64,000 nt of DNA from the NCBI GenBank assembly GCA_900540945.1, contig UQHQ01000008.1, positions 1-64,000 on the forward strand, given 5' to 3'. Positions 16,821 through 25,644 of this stretch are shown piece by piece (within the stretch, counting starts at the first letter, position 1; every line of letters starts with the position of its first letter). Both the position numbers and the translations under genes were made by a program. The DNA is from an uncultured Collinsella sp. GTDB lineage: Bacteria > Actinomycetota > Coriobacteriia > Coriobacteriales > Coriobacteriaceae. The notes under the pieces were generated by a model. That model was given only the letters and a program-made list of their open reading frames with translations, was not told the origin of the DNA and made no database searches.

Positions 16821-17517
16821 CGAAAACAAGGGCATTCACCCCACGGGGGTATCGTCGCGCGTGTGGATTGCGCTGGTCGTTCTGTGCGTCGCCAATGTCG
16901 TAGCGCACCTCATGGTGATGCCGAGCTTGCCTGCACAGATTCCCACGCACTGGGGCGCGAACGGCGCCGTCGATGGTTGGGGTCCTAGCTGGATGACCTC
17001 CGCGCTCGGCGTGCTGCCTCTGGCGCTTCTCGCAATGTTCTGCGTGGTGCCGCGCATCGATCCCAAAGGTGAGGCATATCGAACCTCGGGCAAGTTCTAT
17101 CAGGGCTTTGTAATCGCCTTCACCTTGTTCATGTGCGCCATAAGCTGGCTGGGAGAGCTTACGGTCTGGGGCGTGGTGCCGGCGGTCGGTTCGGTTAACG
17201 TGTTGATTTCCGGTGTTGTCGGTTTGCTGTTCATCGGCGTAGGCAACTACTTGCCGCGTGTGAAGCAGAACTATACGCTCGGTATCAAGACACCTTGGGC
17301 GCTTGCCGATCCCGAGAACTGGCGCCGTACGCAGCGTTTTGGCGGCGCCTGCTTTATGGTGCTGGGTATTGGCCTGATTGTGATGGGCGTGGCAGGCAGC
17401 GTGCTTTCGAGTGAAGTCGTCGCCGCGGTGATTGCGGTTCTGGCGTTTGGTTCGGTTGGAGCCGTCTACGTCTACTCGTATCTGTTGTGGCGCAAATCGC
17501 AGCGAGCCGTTCGTTAA
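16813..17517 (+). CDS. SdpI/DUF1648-family membrane protein
   Basis: This 234-residue protein has about six membrane segments. The N-terminal DUF1648 motif (PSLPAQIPTHWGANGAVDGW) and the C-terminal SdpI motif (NYTLGIKTPWALADPENWRR) are clear. SdpI of Bacillus gives immunity to the SdpC killing peptide and sequesters SdpR. No SdpC-like toxin gene is adjacent, so here the pair may be an orphan immunity or envelope-stress system. It starts within the end of the ArsR gene, implying translational coupling. Confidence 0.85.
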   Translation: MNNENKGIHPTGVSSRVWIALVVLCVANVVAHLMVMPSLPAQIPTHWGANGAVDGWGPSWMTSALGVLPLALLAMFCVVPRIDPKGEAYRTSGKFYQGFVIAFTLFMCAISWLGELTVWGVVPAVGSVNVLISGVVGLLFIGVGNYLPRVKQNYTLGIKTPWALADPENWRRTQRFGGACFMVLGIGLIVMGVAGSVLSSEVVAAVIAVLAFGSVGAVYVYSYLLWRKSQRAVR

Positions 17518-17582
17518 GGTTGCGGAAAACTAGCGTACGCAGTTCATAGTATGTTCCGGGGGATTTTTCCCGGGTAGTATTA

Positions 17583-17610
17583 GGGGGTGTGGGCAACCAT
17601 GCCCCTTTTT
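17583..17610 (+). terminator. Terminator after the SdpI-like gene
   Basis: A 9-bp stem (GGGGTGTGG with CCATGCCCC, two wobbles) closed by a GCAA tetraloop is followed by TTTTT. It separates the ArsR/SdpI unit from ettA. Confidence 0.75.
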
Positions 17611-17701
17611 CGTTACGTTTCAGAGCCGATTTCCTTATTTCGTTTCCACTAAAGCGAAACAAGAATAGGGAAACAGCAGGTAGAAAGGATAAAACAAGCA
17701 A

Positions 17702-19381
17702 ATGGCAGAGTTTATCTACCAGATGTATCAGGCTCGCAAGGCCCATGGCGACAAGGTAATCCTTGACGACGTGACCCTGAGTTTCTACCCCGGTGCCAAG
17801 ATCGGCGTCGTGGGCCCCAACGGTATGGGCAAGTCGACCCTGCTCAAGATCATGGCCGGCATCGAGGAGGTCTCCAACGGCGATGCCAAGCTCACCCCCG
17901 GCTACACCGTGGGCATCCTGCAGCAGGAGCCGCCGCTCGACGACGACAAGACCGTCATCGAGAACGTGCGCATGGCGTTTGGCGATATGATCGCCAAGGT
18001 CGATCGCTTCAATAAGATCGGCGAGGAGATGTGCGACCCGGACTGCGACATGGACGCCCTCATGGCCGAGATGGGCAAGCTCCAGGATGAGATCGACGCC
18101 GCTGACGGCTGGGATATTGATTCAAAGCTCGGCCAGGCCATGGACGCCCTGCAGTTGCCCGATTCCGACATGCCGGTCAACGTGCTTTCCGGCGGCGAGC
18201 GCCGTCGCGTGGCCCTGTGCAAGCTGCTGCTCGAGGCTCCCGACCTGCTGCTGCTCGACGAGCCCACGAACCACCTGGACGCCGAGTCGATCCTGTGGCT
18301 CGAGCATTTCCTGCACAACTACCAGGGCGCCGTTCTGGCCGTTACGCACGATCGCTACTTCCTGGATAACGTTGCCGAGTGGATCTGCGAGGTCGACCGC
18401 GGTCACCTCTATCCCTACAAGGGCAACTACTCCACGTATCTGGAGACCAAGGCCGCCCGTATCGAGGCGCAGGGTAACCGTGATGCCAAGCTCGCCAAGC
18501 GCATGGAGGCCGAACTCGAGTGGGTACGCAGTTCGCCCAAGGCTCGCCAGGCCAAGAACAAGGCCCGTCTGGCTCGCTACGAGGAGATGGAGGCCGAGGC
18601 CCGCGCAAGCCAGAAGCTCGACTGGACCGACATCCGCATCCCTGTGGGCCCGCGTCTGGGCAATAAGGTGCTCGAGGCCCATCACCTGCACAAGGAGTTC
18701 GACGGTCGCGTGCTCATCGATGACCTTTCGTTCACCCTGCCGCGCAACGGCATCGTGGGCGTCATCGGCCCCAATGGTGTCGGTAAGACCACACTCTTCA
18801 AGACCATTGTGGGCCTGGAGCCGCTGACTTCGGGCGAGCTCGAGGTGGGCGAGACCGTCAAGATCTCCTATGTCGATCAGAACCGTTCCGGCATCGACCC
18901 CGACAAGAACCTGTGGGAGGTCGTCTCGGATGGCCTGGACCACATGATGGTGGGCGAGACCGAGGTCCCCAGCCGCGCGTACGTGGCGAGCTTTGGCTTT
19001 AAGGGCCAAGACCAGCAGAAGCGCGCTGGCGTACTCTCCGGTGGCGAGCGCAACCGTCTGAACCTGGCGCTCACGCTCAAGCAGGGCGGCAACCTGCTGC
19101 TCCTCGACGAGCCCACGAACGACCTCGACGTCGAGACGCTGTCCTCGCTCGAAGCGGCGCTGCTCGAGTTCCCGGGCTGCTCGGTGGTCATTAGCCACGA
19201 CCGTATGTTCCTGGACCGCGTCGCCACGCACATTCTGGCGTGGGAGGGCACCGACGAGAATCCGGGCAACTGGTATTGGTTCGAGGGCAACTTCGAGGCC
19301 TATCAGGCCAACCGCATCGAGCGCCTGGGCGAGGACGCAGCCCAGCCGCACCGTATCCACCGCAAGCTGACGCGCGACTAA
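17702..19381 (+). CDS. ettA: ABC-F translation factor EttA
   Basis: This 559-residue ABC-F protein has two ATP-binding cassettes and no membrane segments. The first has GPNGMGKST, signature LSGGERRRVALC and LLLLDEPTNHLDAES; the second has GPNGVGKTT, LSGGERNRLNLA and LLLLDEPTNDLD. The arm insertion in the first cassette and the linker between cassettes match EttA, and length is close to the E. coli protein (555). EttA binds the ribosomal E site and gates entry into the elongation cycle according to ATP/ADP. The AAAGGA ribosome binding site is upstream of ATG 17702. Confidence 0.92.
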   Translation: MAEFIYQMYQARKAHGDKVILDDVTLSFYPGAKIGVVGPNGMGKSTLLKIMAGIEEVSNGDAKLTPGYTVGILQQEPPLDDDKTVIENVRMAFGDMIAKVDRFNKIGEEMCDPDCDMDALMAEMGKLQDEIDAADGWDIDSKLGQAMDALQLPDSDMPVNVLSGGERRRVALCKLLLEAPDLLLLDEPTNHLDAESILWLEHFLHNYQGAVLAVTHDRYFLDNVAEWICEVDRGHLYPYKGNYSTYLETKAARIEAQGNRDAKLAKRMEAELEWVRSSPKARQAKNKARLARYEEMEAEARASQKLDWTDIRIPVGPRLGNKVLEAHHLHKEFDGRVLIDDLSFTLPRNGIVGVIGPNGVGKTTLFKTIVGLEPLTSGELEVGETVKISYVDQNRSGIDPDKNLWEVVSDGLDHMMVGETEVPSRAYVASFGFKGQDQQKRAGVLSGGERNRLNLALTLKQGGNLLLLDEPTNDLDVETLSSLEAALLEFPGCSVVISHDRMFLDRVATHILAWEGTDENPGNWYWFEGNFEAYQANRIERLGEDAAQPHRIHRKLTRD

Positions 19382-19428
19382 TTTGTTACGCGGTTTTACC
19401 AAACCGCGTAACTGCTCGACGCTGCGCG

Positions 19429-19522
19429 GGCCGCAAGCACCCCATCTTGCCGTTCAAACCGTCGCTCGCGTACCGAAGTACGCATCGCTCCTCTTTCACG
19501 GCAACCTGGGGCACTTGCGGCC
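19429..19522. repeat. Dispersed palindromic repeat, copy 1
   Basis: A 94-bp imperfect inverted repeat lies downstream of ettA: GGCCGCAAG at the left end and CTTGCGGCC at the right, with most of the interior also complementary. Its 72-bp core (19440-19511, minus orientation) is closely similar to 50783-50853. Two copies at unrelated sites indicate a mobile or REP-like element. A separate 12-bp hairpin (GTTACGCGGTTT with AAACCGCGTAAC) at about 19384-19411 is probably the ettA terminator. Confidence 0.7.
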
Positions 19523-19602
19523 CGCTCGCTGTTGGTCACGAAACATCGATGAATGCTAATAAAAGCGGCTCAAATCCTGATTTGGATTTGAGCCGTTTGT
19601 CG

Positions 19603-20895
19603 TTACTGCTCGGGCTCTTCGACTTTGTCGATGGTCCAGGCGGCTCCGAGGCCGCCGGTGGTGTTGCGGCGGATGCGCACGGTGACTTCGTGGCGCTCGC
19701 CGGCCTGCGTGTAGCGCAGGGGGAAGCTTGCGCGGTTTCGCGCGGCCTCGATGGTACCGCGCTCGCGGGCGATCCAGTAGTACTCGCCGACGATGCCGAG
19801 CGTGTCGGCGCCGTAGGGGAGATAGGTCGACAGCTGGTGCAGAAGCGGGCCGGGGCAGAAGACCTCGGTTGCGAAATCGATGGGGAAGTCCTCGGGGATG
19901 GTCGGTGCTGTGGGCGCGGGGGTTGGGGCCGCTACGGGTACCGAAGCCGGTGCCGGTGCGGGAATTTGGTCGCAAGCAGCGACGGGCACGGACTCGATGA
20001 CGGGTGCGGGCTCTGGCGTCGCTTCCGGCTTGATCGCGGAATCTGCGGGCTCCACGGTGACGGGCGCGTCTGCAACTGCAGCTTCAACCTCAACCTGCGT
20101 CGCGCTCTCGTTCTCGACGCTCGACTTTGCCTCAACCGGCGTGGAGGCCATGGTGGTGATGCCGGCGTTTGCGTTCTCGGGGTCATAGACGACCGTGAGC
20201 GAGATGGCGGGCTGCGGCGTCTCGGGCTCCGGCGCCGACTCGGTAGCGTCTTGATCGTCGGGCTGATTGTCCTCGGCCTCGTCGCCAAAAACATCGTTGT
20301 TTTGGAACACAGACGTCTCGGATTGGTTAGCGGCTTCTTCGGTTGTCGACTTGGGAGCCTCGTTGAGCTCAGCAGTGGCTTCCTGCTCGGATATGACCTC
20401 GGGCTCAGTCGTGGCGGCGATTTCGGTTTCGGCTTCTGCTGTTACCTCAATAGCGACTTCGATCTCGGGCTCGGGCTCTGGCACGGCTTCAACCATGGCT
20501 TCGGGCTCGGGACGCTTAACGTGCTTGGGGCGCACAGCCTTGAGGTCCTTCTCACCGCGCTTTTTCTTTTTGTAGGACTGCTTGGCTCCCTTGGCTGCCT
20601 TGGGCTTGTCCTCGCCCTTGGCAAGGGCGGCATCCCAGGCCTCGTTGGCGATGACCGTGGCATACAGGCGGCCGCCCTTAAAGACGGTCAGCTTAATACA
20701 GTCATCAAGCTCCTCGAGCAGCTCGCGCGTGGACTCAAAGCCCAGGTCATAAGCGGCCATGTCACCATCGGCGAGCGCCTCCTCGACCTGCGTCATAAAC
20801 GTTTGCTTGCCGCACCCAATCGCGTCGCGCAGCAGGCGATACAGATAGATGTGGTTGCCCAACGATAGCGTGGGCGTAACTATTGTCTTGCTCAT
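19603..20895 (-). CDS. Unrecognised protein with acidic Pro/Glu/Ala-rich linker
   Basis: This 430-residue protein has three parts. The N-terminal 100 residues form a compact domain (LGNHIYLYRLLRDAIGCG near the start, ending ANEAWDAALAKGE), followed by a Lys-rich stretch (KQSYKKKKRGEKDLK). A long low-complexity region rich in Glu, Pro, Ala and Thr follows to about residue 325. The C-terminal 100 residues are folded-looking (GEYYWIARERGTIEAARNRA). I do not recognise the family; the N-terminal domain resembles a LOTUS/OST-HTH winged helix only in pattern. No signal peptide or membrane segment is seen. The start at 20895 follows AGAGGAG. Confidence 0.75.
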   Translation of the reverse strand: MSKTIVTPTLSLGNHIYLYRLLRDAIGCGKQTFMTQVEEALADGDMAAYDLGFESTRELLEELDDCIKLTVFKGGRLYATVIANEAWDAALAKGEDKPKAAKGAKQSYKKKKRGEKDLKAVRPKHVKRPEPEAMVEAVPEPEPEIEVAIEVTAEAETEIAATTEPEVISEQEATAELNEAPKSTTEEAANQSETSVFQNNDVFGDEAEDNQPDDQDATESAPEPETPQPAISLTVVYDPENANAGITTMASTPVEAKSSVENESATQVEVEAAVADAPVTVEPADSAIKPEATPEPAPVIESVPVAACDQIPAPAPASVPVAAPTPAPTAPTIPEDFPIDFATEVFCPGPLLHQLSTYLPYGADTLGIVGEYYWIARERGTIEAARNRASFPLRYTQAGERHEVTVRIRRNTTGGLGAAWTIDKVEEPEQ

Positions 20896-20966
20896 GGCAA
20901 ATCTCCTCTTTACACACCAAAGCATCTTACCATCGCACGGGACGTGCCACCTCGGCGCCCAAGGCA

Positions 20967-20999
20967 AACGGGCGCGACCGTTGCCGGTTCGCGCCCGTT
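20967..20999. terminator. GC-rich inverted repeat between two minus-strand genes
   Basis: AACGGGCGCGA at 20967 and TCGCGCCCGTT at 20989 form an 11-bp stem with an 11-nt loop, just downstream of the 21034-21978 gene. No clear T-run follows, so termination is likely but not certain. Confidence 0.5.
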
Positions 21000-21033
21000 A
21001 TACAGGTCGGTTCTCTATGAGAGGCAAACGTGC

Positions 21034-21978
21034 TTAGTTGCCCGATGCCGTGCCTTGGCTCGAGCTGTCAGATGCCGTGCCGGACGCGGTTCCGCTCGAA
21101 CTGTTGGTGTTGCTGTTGTCGGTAGATCCCGTACTCGATGTATTGCCGCCCGTCTGGTCGCCCGTGCTCGGCTGAGAGCCGTCAGTCGTTTGGCTTGAGT
21201 CGGTCGTGCCGGATTGCGTGCCGCTGTTGTTCGCAGAGGAATCGACGCCCTGCGATTGATCGGGGGTGTTCGAGGACGAGTCGGTGGATGCGGGGGTGCC
21301 TTGCGGGTCGTCCTGCTGGCTTTGCGATTGACCGGAGCTATCCGCGTCGTGCTCGGTCGTGCGCGACGAAAGGATTGGCTCGGGACGCTCGCCCAGGCCC
21401 TCACCGGCCGTAGTGATAAGGATGGCGCCAGCGCAGGCGATGACCGCGACGATGGCGATGGCGATCGAGAAGACGATGACCTTCTTTTGCGTCTGGCTGC
21501 GCTCTGCCGCCGCCTTGGCGCGCAGGCTGTTGGGGGCGACGCGAGCCGTGGTCGCGCGCCCCGCAACCTGGCGCATCTCCTGCGTAGTCGCGGCGCCGCC
21601 CAGGTGCTCCTCGGCATTAAGCTCAACGGGCTCATAGACGCCGGCGGGGTAGTCGACGGCGGTGTGCGTACCTTTGAGGGCTTCGGCACTGGCAGAGATA
21701 AAGTGGCGGTAGACCTGCGAGGACACAACCGTGATGACCGAGCTCACGGCGGCACCAATTACTGAACCGGCGATACCGATCTTGGAAGCAAGCGCGACGC
21801 TCGTGGCGGCGGCTGCGGCGCCGGCGATGATCTGGGGAATGGAAATGTCATCGAACAGGCCCTTTTTGGGCGCGATGGCCATGGTCTGTCCGATGGAATG
21901 GTTCTCGTGCACGCCGTTGTTGAGCGATGCCGGTGTCATGACGCGCGTACGCGGCGCGTCGGTGTACTTGGTTGTCAT
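21034..21978 (-). CDS. Unrecognised membrane protein with Ser/Thr-rich tail
   Basis: This 314-residue protein has a hydrophobic Ala/Gly-rich pair of segments at about residues 45-75 (IIAGAAAAATSVALASKIG), a basic middle region, and a clear transmembrane helix near residues 165-190 (VIVFSIAIAIVAVIACAG). A C-terminal tail of about 115 residues is almost entirely Ser, Thr, Gly, Asn, Gln and Asp and would lie outside the cell. No enzyme motif is visible. The tail resembles a flexible wall-spanning stalk. ATG 21978 is preceded by GGAGGA; an earlier in-frame start would extend into the divergent promoter. Confidence 0.75.
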   Translation of the reverse strand: MTTKYTDAPRTRVMTPASLNNGVHENHSIGQTMAIAPKKGLFDDISIPQIIAGAAAAATSVALASKIGIAGSVIGAAVSSVITVVSSQVYRHFISASAEALKGTHTAVDYPAGVYEPVELNAEEHLGGAATTQEMRQVAGRATTARVAPNSLRAKAAAERSQTQKKVIVFSIAIAIVAVIACAGAILITTAGEGLGERPEPILSSRTTEHDADSSGQSQSQQDDPQGTPASTDSSSNTPDQSQGVDSSANNSGTQSGTTDSSQTTDGSQPSTGDQTGGNTSSTGSTDNSNTNSSSGTASGTASDSSSQGTASGN

Positions 21979-22181
21979 ACGGGGTCCTCCCGGCGTAAAT
22001 CTGCTTCGTTTCGTGTAGCCATCAGGGTACCCACCAGATGTGAATCGTACGTGACATTTAACAGATACCATCAACTCATCAATAGCTCACCAAGTTGGTG
22101 GGATGCGGTTGCACCCGGCGGTTGAACTACAATAGGGCTTGCTAATTGTTGTGAATGGCGTCTACGCACGGGAGCATTCTT

Positions 22182-24161
22182 ATGAATCTTCACCTTTCTC
22201 AGTCTGATGGCTTTTTGCGTGTGGCGGCGGCGTCGCCGCAGATTCGCGTTGCCGATGTCGAGGGCAATGCCGAGGTTGCGCTGGCGGCTGTTCGCGATGC
22301 TGCCGAGCGCGGCGTTCGCGCGCTGGTGTTGCCCGAGCTCAACTTGTGCGGCTATACCGCAGCCGATCTGTTCCATAACCGCACATTACTGCATGCCTGC
22401 GAGTCCGCACTGGCACATATTCTCGATGAAACCCGCGAGCTGCCGATTGTCTTTACCATCGGCCTTCCCGTTGCAGTTGCCGAGAATATCTACAACTGCG
22501 CCGCCGTGTGCTGCGCGGGCGAGCTTTTGGGCCTCACGGCCAAGAAGCATCTGCCCAACTATGGCGAGTTCTATGAGCGCCGCTGGTTTGCTCCGGCGCC
22601 TGCGGATCCCGTGTGGGTTGAATTTGCCGGTCAGGGTCCGGTCCCGCTGGGTTCGGGGCTTGTCTACCGTTGCTGTGATGAGGGCGCCGAGGACCTGGTG
22701 CTGGGCGTTGAGGTCTGTGAGGACCTGTGGGTGCCGGCGCCGCCTTCGACCGAGATGGCGCTTGCCGGTGCGACGGTGATTCTCAACCCGTCGGCCTCGG
22801 ACGAGATTATCGGTAAGGCAGATTACCGCCGCAGCCTTATCTCTAACCAAAGCGCGCGCCTGTACTGCGCCTATGCCTACGCGGACGCGAGCGAGGGCGA
22901 GTCCACGACCGACATGGTCTTTGCGGGGGAGAACCTTATCTACGAAAACGGCTCCAAGCTCGCCGCTACCAAACTGCTTACCTGTGATATGGCCGTCGCC
23001 GACGTTGACCTTGACCGCCTGGTTGCCGAGCGCCGTCGCTCGACGACGTGGACGCGCGCGGACGATGCGCCGGAGGCCACGACCGTTGAGTTTTCGTTTG
23101 AGGGCGTGCTGGCAGACGAGCCTGTCCTGCGCGATGCACTCGACATCGACCGTGTCTTCCCCCGCGCGCCCTTTGTGCCGGCCGACCATGGTGACCTGGC
23201 CGAGCGTTGCGAGACCATCCTCGACCTGCAGACCGCTGGCCTCAAGACCCGCCTTGCCCATACGGGTACCAAGGCTGCAGTCATCGGTCTTTCGGGCGGC
23301 CTGGACTCCACGTTGGCACTGCTTGTGACCGTGCGCGCCTTTGATGTGCTGGGGCTGCCGCGCACAGGCATCACTGCCGTGTCCATGCCCGGCTTTGGCA
23401 CGACGCATCGTACCAAGTCGAATGCCGAGTCGCTCGCTTGCGACCTGGGTGTGAGCTTCCGCGAGGTTTCGATCCACGCGGCCGTGGAACAGCACTTCAA
23501 GGACATTGAGCATGATTCGGCCGTGCAGGACGTGACCTACGAGAACAGCCAGGCCCGCGAGCGTACGCAGATTCTGATGGACTTGGCTAACCAGGCTGGC
23601 GGCTTTGTCATCGGTACGGGTGACCTGTCGGAGCTGGCGCTCGGCTGGGCTACCTATAACGGCGACCACATGAGCATGTACGCCGTCAACGCGAGCGTGC
23701 CCAAGACGCTTGTGCGCCACTTGGTGCGCTATGCGGCTGATGTCTTTGGCGGGCGTATCGCCGAGGTCTTGCTCGATATCCTCGACACGCCGGTGTCCCC
23801 CGAGCTTCTGCCGCCCACGGGCGACGGCGAGATTGCGCAGAAGACTGAGGATTTGGTGGGCCCGTACGAGTTGCACGATTACTTCCTCTACTACCTGCTG
23901 CGTTTTGGCTTTGAGCCGGGCAAGATCTACCGCATGGCGCTCAAGAGTTTCGAGGGCGTCTACGACGCCGGGACCGTCCACACGTGGTTGCGTACGTTCT
24001 ATCGTCGCTTCTTTGCCCAGCAGTTTAAGCGCAGTTGCCTGCCCGATGGTCCCAAGGTGGGTTCGGTTACGCTCAGCCCGCGCGGCGATTGGCGTATGCC
24101 GAGTGACGCCAGCTCGCGTCTGTGGCTTGCGCAGATCGACGCGCTCAATCCAATTGACTAA
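22182..24161 (+). CDS. nadE: Glutamine-dependent NAD+ synthetase
   Basis: This 659-residue two-domain enzyme amidates nicotinic acid adenine dinucleotide to NAD+. The N-terminal nitrilase-type glutaminase has the Glu-Lys-Cys triad in LVLPELNLCGYT, TAKKHLPNYGEFYERR and GVEVCEDLWVP. The C-terminal synthetase has the ATP-pyrophosphatase loop IGLSGGLDSTLALL and the segment VIGTGDLSELALGWATY. Length matches the long actinobacterial-type NadE. ATG 22182 is preferred over an in-frame codon at 22155 because of the GGAG upstream. Confidence 0.95.
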   Translation: MNLHLSQSDGFLRVAAASPQIRVADVEGNAEVALAAVRDAAERGVRALVLPELNLCGYTAADLFHNRTLLHACESALAHILDETRELPIVFTIGLPVAVAENIYNCAAVCCAGELLGLTAKKHLPNYGEFYERRWFAPAPADPVWVEFAGQGPVPLGSGLVYRCCDEGAEDLVLGVEVCEDLWVPAPPSTEMALAGATVILNPSASDEIIGKADYRRSLISNQSARLYCAYAYADASEGESTTDMVFAGENLIYENGSKLAATKLLTCDMAVADVDLDRLVAERRRSTTWTRADDAPEATTVEFSFEGVLADEPVLRDALDIDRVFPRAPFVPADHGDLAERCETILDLQTAGLKTRLAHTGTKAAVIGLSGGLDSTLALLVTVRAFDVLGLPRTGITAVSMPGFGTTHRTKSNAESLACDLGVSFREVSIHAAVEQHFKDIEHDSAVQDVTYENSQARERTQILMDLANQAGGFVIGTGDLSELALGWATYNGDHMSMYAVNASVPKTLVRHLVRYAADVFGGRIAEVLLDILDTPVSPELLPPTGDGEIAQKTEDLVGPYELHDYFLYYLLRFGFEPGKIYRMALKSFEGVYDAGTVHTWLRTFYRRFFAQQFKRSCLPDGPKVGSVTLSPRGDWRMPSDASSRLWLAQIDALNPID

Positions 24162-24228
24162 GGTTGGCTAAATTGAACCAATACGGGGGTTGCAAGCGTT
24201 ACACTTTTGAAATCTGATGGCCCGTATC

Positions 24229-24261
24229 GCGCGGCGCTCTTGTCGGAGCGCCGCGTTTTTT
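24229..24261 (+). terminator. Terminator upstream of the aminotransferase gene
   Basis: CGCGGCGCTC at 24230 pairs with GAGCGCCGCG at 24246 around a 6-nt loop and is followed by six T residues. It ends 19 bp before the aminotransferase start codon, so it may be the nadE terminator or an attenuator in the aminotransferase leader. Confidence 0.75.
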
Positions 24262-24279
24262 ATATCGAAAGGTGGCACC

Positions 24280-25443
24280 ATGCAGGCATCGCAGCGTCTC
24301 GACCGCTTTGGCGCGGAGGTCTTCGCCTCGCTCAACAACAAACTGCTCGCGCTGAAGGCTCAGGGCAAGACCATTTACAACATGAGCGTGGGCACGCCCG
24401 ACTTTAAGCCGTACGACCATGTGGTCGAGGCGCTCACGCAGGCAGCCCAAGATCCCGAGATGTGGAAGTATGCCCTGCGCGACCTGCCCGAACTCAAGCA
24501 GGCCGTGTGCGATTACTATGAGCGCCGCTTTGGCGTTTCGGGCATTACGCCGTCCATGGTGCAGTCGTGCAACGGCACACAGGAGGGCGTGGGTCATTTG
24601 GGCCTGGCCCTGCTCGATCCGGGTGACACCATTCTGGTTCCCGATCCGTGCTACCCGGTCTTTGAGGCAGGTGCCAAGATCGCCGATGCCAAGCTCGAGT
24701 ACTATCCGTTGGTTGCCGAGCACAATTACCTGCCCTATGTGGCGGGCATCGATCCCGAGGTTGCCGATCGCGCCAAGTACATGATCGTGTCGCTGCCCGC
24801 CAACCCGGTCGGCTCGGTGGGCACACCCGAGGTCTACGAGGAAATCATCGCTTTCGCCCGCGAGCACGACCTGCTCATCGTCCATGACAACGCATACTCC
24901 GACATCGTGTTCGACGGCGAGCCGGGCGGCAGCTTCTTGCAGTATCCCGGCGCGCTCGAGGTGGGCGTTGAGTTCTTCTCGCTCTCCAAGTCGTTTAACG
25001 TCACCGGTGCGCGTATCGGCTTTTTGGTTGGCCGCGAGGACGTGGTCTCTGCCTTTGCCAAGCTGCGCGGCCAGATCGACTTTGGCATGTTCTTCCCGAT
25101 CCAGAAGGCTGCTATCGCCTGCCTGAACGGTCCGCGCGATGAGGTCGAGGCGCAGCGTCTGAAGTACCAGGAGCGCCGTGATGCCCTGTGCGACGGTCTC
25201 GAGGGTCTGGGCTGGGAGCGTCCCAACGCGCATGGATCTATGTTTGTGTGGGCCAAGCTTCCCGGTGGTCGCACCGATTCCATGGCGTTTTGCGAGGAGC
25301 TTATGGAGAAGGCCGGCGTTGTGGTGACGCCGGGCGCGAGCTTTGGCCCTTCGGGCGAGGGGCACGTGCGCATGGCGCTGGTCCTGCCGCCCGATCAGAT
25401 CGCCTTGGCTGTCGAGGCCATTCGCGAGGCGGGCCTGTATTAG
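24280..25443 (+). CDS. Class I/II PLP-dependent aminotransferase
   Basis: This 387-residue enzyme has fold-type I aminotransferase features: YNMSVGTPDFKP near residue 35, PDPCYPVFEAG, VSLPANPVGSVG (the Asn/Pro motif), HDNAYSDIVFDG (Asp and Tyr contacting the cofactor), FSLSKSFNVTGARIGFLVG (lysine forming the Schiff base) and a C-terminal Arg in GHVRMALVL. It is closest in appearance to the alanine/LL-diaminopimelate aminotransferase group. An acetylated-DAP pathway is encoded nearby (29096-34464), so it may be the missing N-acetyl-diaminopimelate aminotransferase, but the link is only contextual. Confidence 0.85.
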   Translation: MQASQRLDRFGAEVFASLNNKLLALKAQGKTIYNMSVGTPDFKPYDHVVEALTQAAQDPEMWKYALRDLPELKQAVCDYYERRFGVSGITPSMVQSCNGTQEGVGHLGLALLDPGDTILVPDPCYPVFEAGAKIADAKLEYYPLVAEHNYLPYVAGIDPEVADRAKYMIVSLPANPVGSVGTPEVYEEIIAFAREHDLLIVHDNAYSDIVFDGEPGGSFLQYPGALEVGVEFFSLSKSFNVTGARIGFLVGREDVVSAFAKLRGQIDFGMFFPIQKAAIACLNGPRDEVEAQRLKYQERRDALCDGLEGLGWERPNAHGSMFVWAKLPGGRTDSMAFCEELMEKAGVVVTPGASFGPSGEGHVRMALVLPPDQIALAVEAIREAGLY

Positions 25444-25587
25444 AAACCTATTTCGACTCGTCAATAGCTCGAAACCGATTTCGTGCAGTTATTTTACGAA
25501 TACTGCAAACAATTTCGGTAAACGGTCGATTTTTGGCTGCGAATAGGAGCATAATCAAAGTCCCGATTGGATGTATTGGGATTACGA

Positions 25588-25622
25588 CAAGCCGCTCGGG
25601 TCGTTCCCGGGCGGCTTGTTTG
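25588..25622 (+). terminator. Terminator or attenuator ahead of ldh
   Basis: CAAGCCGC at 25588 pairs with GCGGCTTG at 25611 with an inner CGGG/CCCG extension, followed by TTTG. It lies 23 bp before the ldh start, so it may act in the ldh leader. Confidence 0.55.
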
Positions 25623-25644
25623 TGGAGAGAGATGGGAGTTTCTA

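Noticed and set aside
17521..17701. Regulatory leader for ettA
   Set aside because: Several hairpins occur, but the clearest one is a terminator of the upstream unit and no leader peptide with a convincing ribosome binding site was found.
22386..23981. Minus-strand open frame of 531 codons opposite nadE
   Set aside because: It is fully antisense to a confidently identified gene and shows no recognisable protein features.
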